Assembly: GCA_020441225.1 (NCBI GenBank) | Contig: JAGRMP010000508.1 | Coordinates: 1 to 13,669 of the forward strand | Source: Maritimibacter sp. | GTDB taxonomy: Bacteria > Pseudomonadota > Alphaproteobacteria > Rhodobacterales > Rhodobacteraceae | Direction of reading: 5' to 3' | Length of the DNA stretch: 13,669 nucleotides | In this document: piece after piece, positions 12,790 to 13,669 of the stretch | How the letters are laid out: each line of letters opens with the position of its first letter | How positions within the stretch are numbered: the stretch's first letter is position 1 | Notes under the pieces: model-generated | What the model was told of the DNA's origin: nothing | The model's database searches: none | Seen by the model: the letters and a program-made list of their open reading frames with translations, nothing else | Translations under genes and position numbers: made by a program

Positions 12790-13669
12790 TGTACGTGGCG
12801 GTAAAGGGCGGCGAGCGCGCCATCGACAACGCCCATAACTGGCTTGCCGAGGAACGAAGGGGCGATCCGTCCGTAGCCGAGCTTTCCGTCGACCAGATCC
12901 GCGAACAGCTCAGCTTGGCGGTGAACCGGGTCATGGCCGAGGGCTCGCTCTACGATCCCGATCTCGCGGCGCTGGCAATCAAGCAGGCGCGCGGCGATCT
13001 CATCGAGGCGATTTTCCTCATCCGCGCCTACCGCACCACGTTGCCCCGGATCGGCCACGCCGCGCCGGTCGACACTGGCGCGATGGTCTGCGACCGGCGG
13101 ATTTCGGCGACCTTCAAGGACGTGCCCGGCGGCCAGGTGCTGGGGCCGACCTTCGACTACACCCACCGGCTTCTCGACTTCGCCCTCGCCGCCGAAGGGC
13201 TGGAACCGCAGGCCGCCGAGGCCGCCCCCATCGAAGGCGAGATGCCCCGGGTGACCGATTTTCTGGGCCGCGACGGGCTGATCCAGGCCGAGGCGTCGAG
13301 CGACGAGACCCCGCCCGACATGACCCGCCAGCCGATGGAATATCCCGCCGGCCGGCCGCTCAGGCTGCAGGCGCTCACCCGCGGCGACGAGGGCTTCGTG
13401 CTGTCGATGGCCTATTCGACCCAGCGCGGCTACGCCAGGACCCACCCCTTCGTGGGCGAGTTGCGCATCGGCACCGTGTCGGTCGAGATGGAGATCCCCG
13501 AGCTCGGCTTTGCCGTCGAGATCGGCGAGGTCACGCTCACCGAATGCGAGACGGTCAACCAGTTCACCGGGTCGAAGACCGAACCGGCCCAGTTCACCCG
13601 CGGGTATGGGCTGGTTTTCGGCCAGACCGAGCGCAAGGCGATCTCGATGGCGCTGGTCGACCGGGCGCT
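12789..13669 (+). CDS. phnI: C-P lyase core subunit PhnI (3' truncated by window edge)
   Basis: 293 codons are visible and the frame is open to the window edge; full PhnI is around 350-370 residues. PhnI catalyses displacement of adenine from ATP by the phosphonate, within PhnGHIJ, aided by PhnL. The N-terminus MYVAVKGGERAIDNAHNWL, then RRGDPSVAELSVDQIREQL, SLYDPDLAALAIKQARGD and AIFLIRAYRTTLPR, is characteristic, as are FKDVPGGQVLGPTFDYTHRLLDF and RGYARTHPFVGELRIG further on. The start overlaps the phnH stop by one base. phnJ, phnK and phnL would be expected to follow. Confidence 0.94.
   Translation, partial: MYVAVKGGERAIDNAHNWLAEERRGDPSVAELSVDQIREQLSLAVNRVMAEGSLYDPDLAALAIKQARGDLIEAIFLIRAYRTTLPRIGHAAPVDTGAMVCDRRISATFKDVPGGQVLGPTFDYTHRLLDFALAAEGLEPQAAEAAPIEGEMPRVTDFLGRDGLIQAEASSDETPPDMTRQPMEYPAGRPLRLQALTRGDEGFVLSMAYSTQRGYARTHPFVGELRIGTVSVEMEIPELGFAVEIGEVTLTECETVNQFTGSKTEPAQFTRGYGLVFGQTERKAISMALVDRA

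Noticed and set aside
1..13669. CRISPR array, tRNA or rRNA genes, complete insertion sequence
   Set aside because: No regularly spaced repeats, no cloverleaf-like or rRNA sequence recognised, and no intact transposase gene on either strand.

Overview
The window looks like chromosomal DNA of a GC-rich alphaproteobacterium, most likely of the Rhodobacterales (Roseobacter/Rhodobacter group). This is inferred from strong G/C bias at third codon positions, a B12-dependent ribonucleotide reductase tail, a phnC-D-E1-E2 transporter with two unequal permeases, and a PlcP-Agt pair beside C-P lyase genes. Almost every gene belongs to one theme: getting phosphorus when phosphate is scarce.

Layout. 1-342 is the C-terminus of a B12-dependent ribonucleotide reductase (nrdJ). 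343-1129 is a gene-poor stretch that seems to hold decayed transposase fragments, a nested inverted repeat and, at its right end, a candidate Pho box. 1130-5779 is a tight plus-strand operon, phnC-phnD-phnE1-phnE2-SDR, for phosphonate/phosphate ABC import. A short gap with a weaker candidate Pho box leads into a second plus-strand block, 5847-9659: a PlcP-like metallophosphoesterase, an Agt-like GT21 glycosyltransferase, a DedA-family membrane protein, a small GT2 glycosyltransferase and a hexapeptide-repeat acetyltransferase of the kind found with C-P lyase genes. phnM and phnF lie on the minus strand (9672-11648). They converge on the acetyltransferase and diverge from phnG-phnH-phnI, which runs off the right edge; phnJ, phnK and phnL would be expected just beyond it.

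How it fits together. PhnCDE1E2 imports phosphonates and possibly phosphate. PhnGHI (with PhnJ outside the window) and PhnM convert phosphonates to usable phosphate, with PhnF as local regulator. PlcP removes phosphate-containing head groups from phospholipids and Agt caps the resulting diacylglycerol with sugar, so membrane phosphorus is released and replaced by glycolipids. Candidate Pho boxes (11-bp repeats) precede phnC, plcP and phnG, which suggests a shared PhoB response. The least understood parts are the DedA and GT2 genes downstream of plcP-agt, the SDR at the end of the transporter operon, and the large extracytoplasmic insert in PhnE2.
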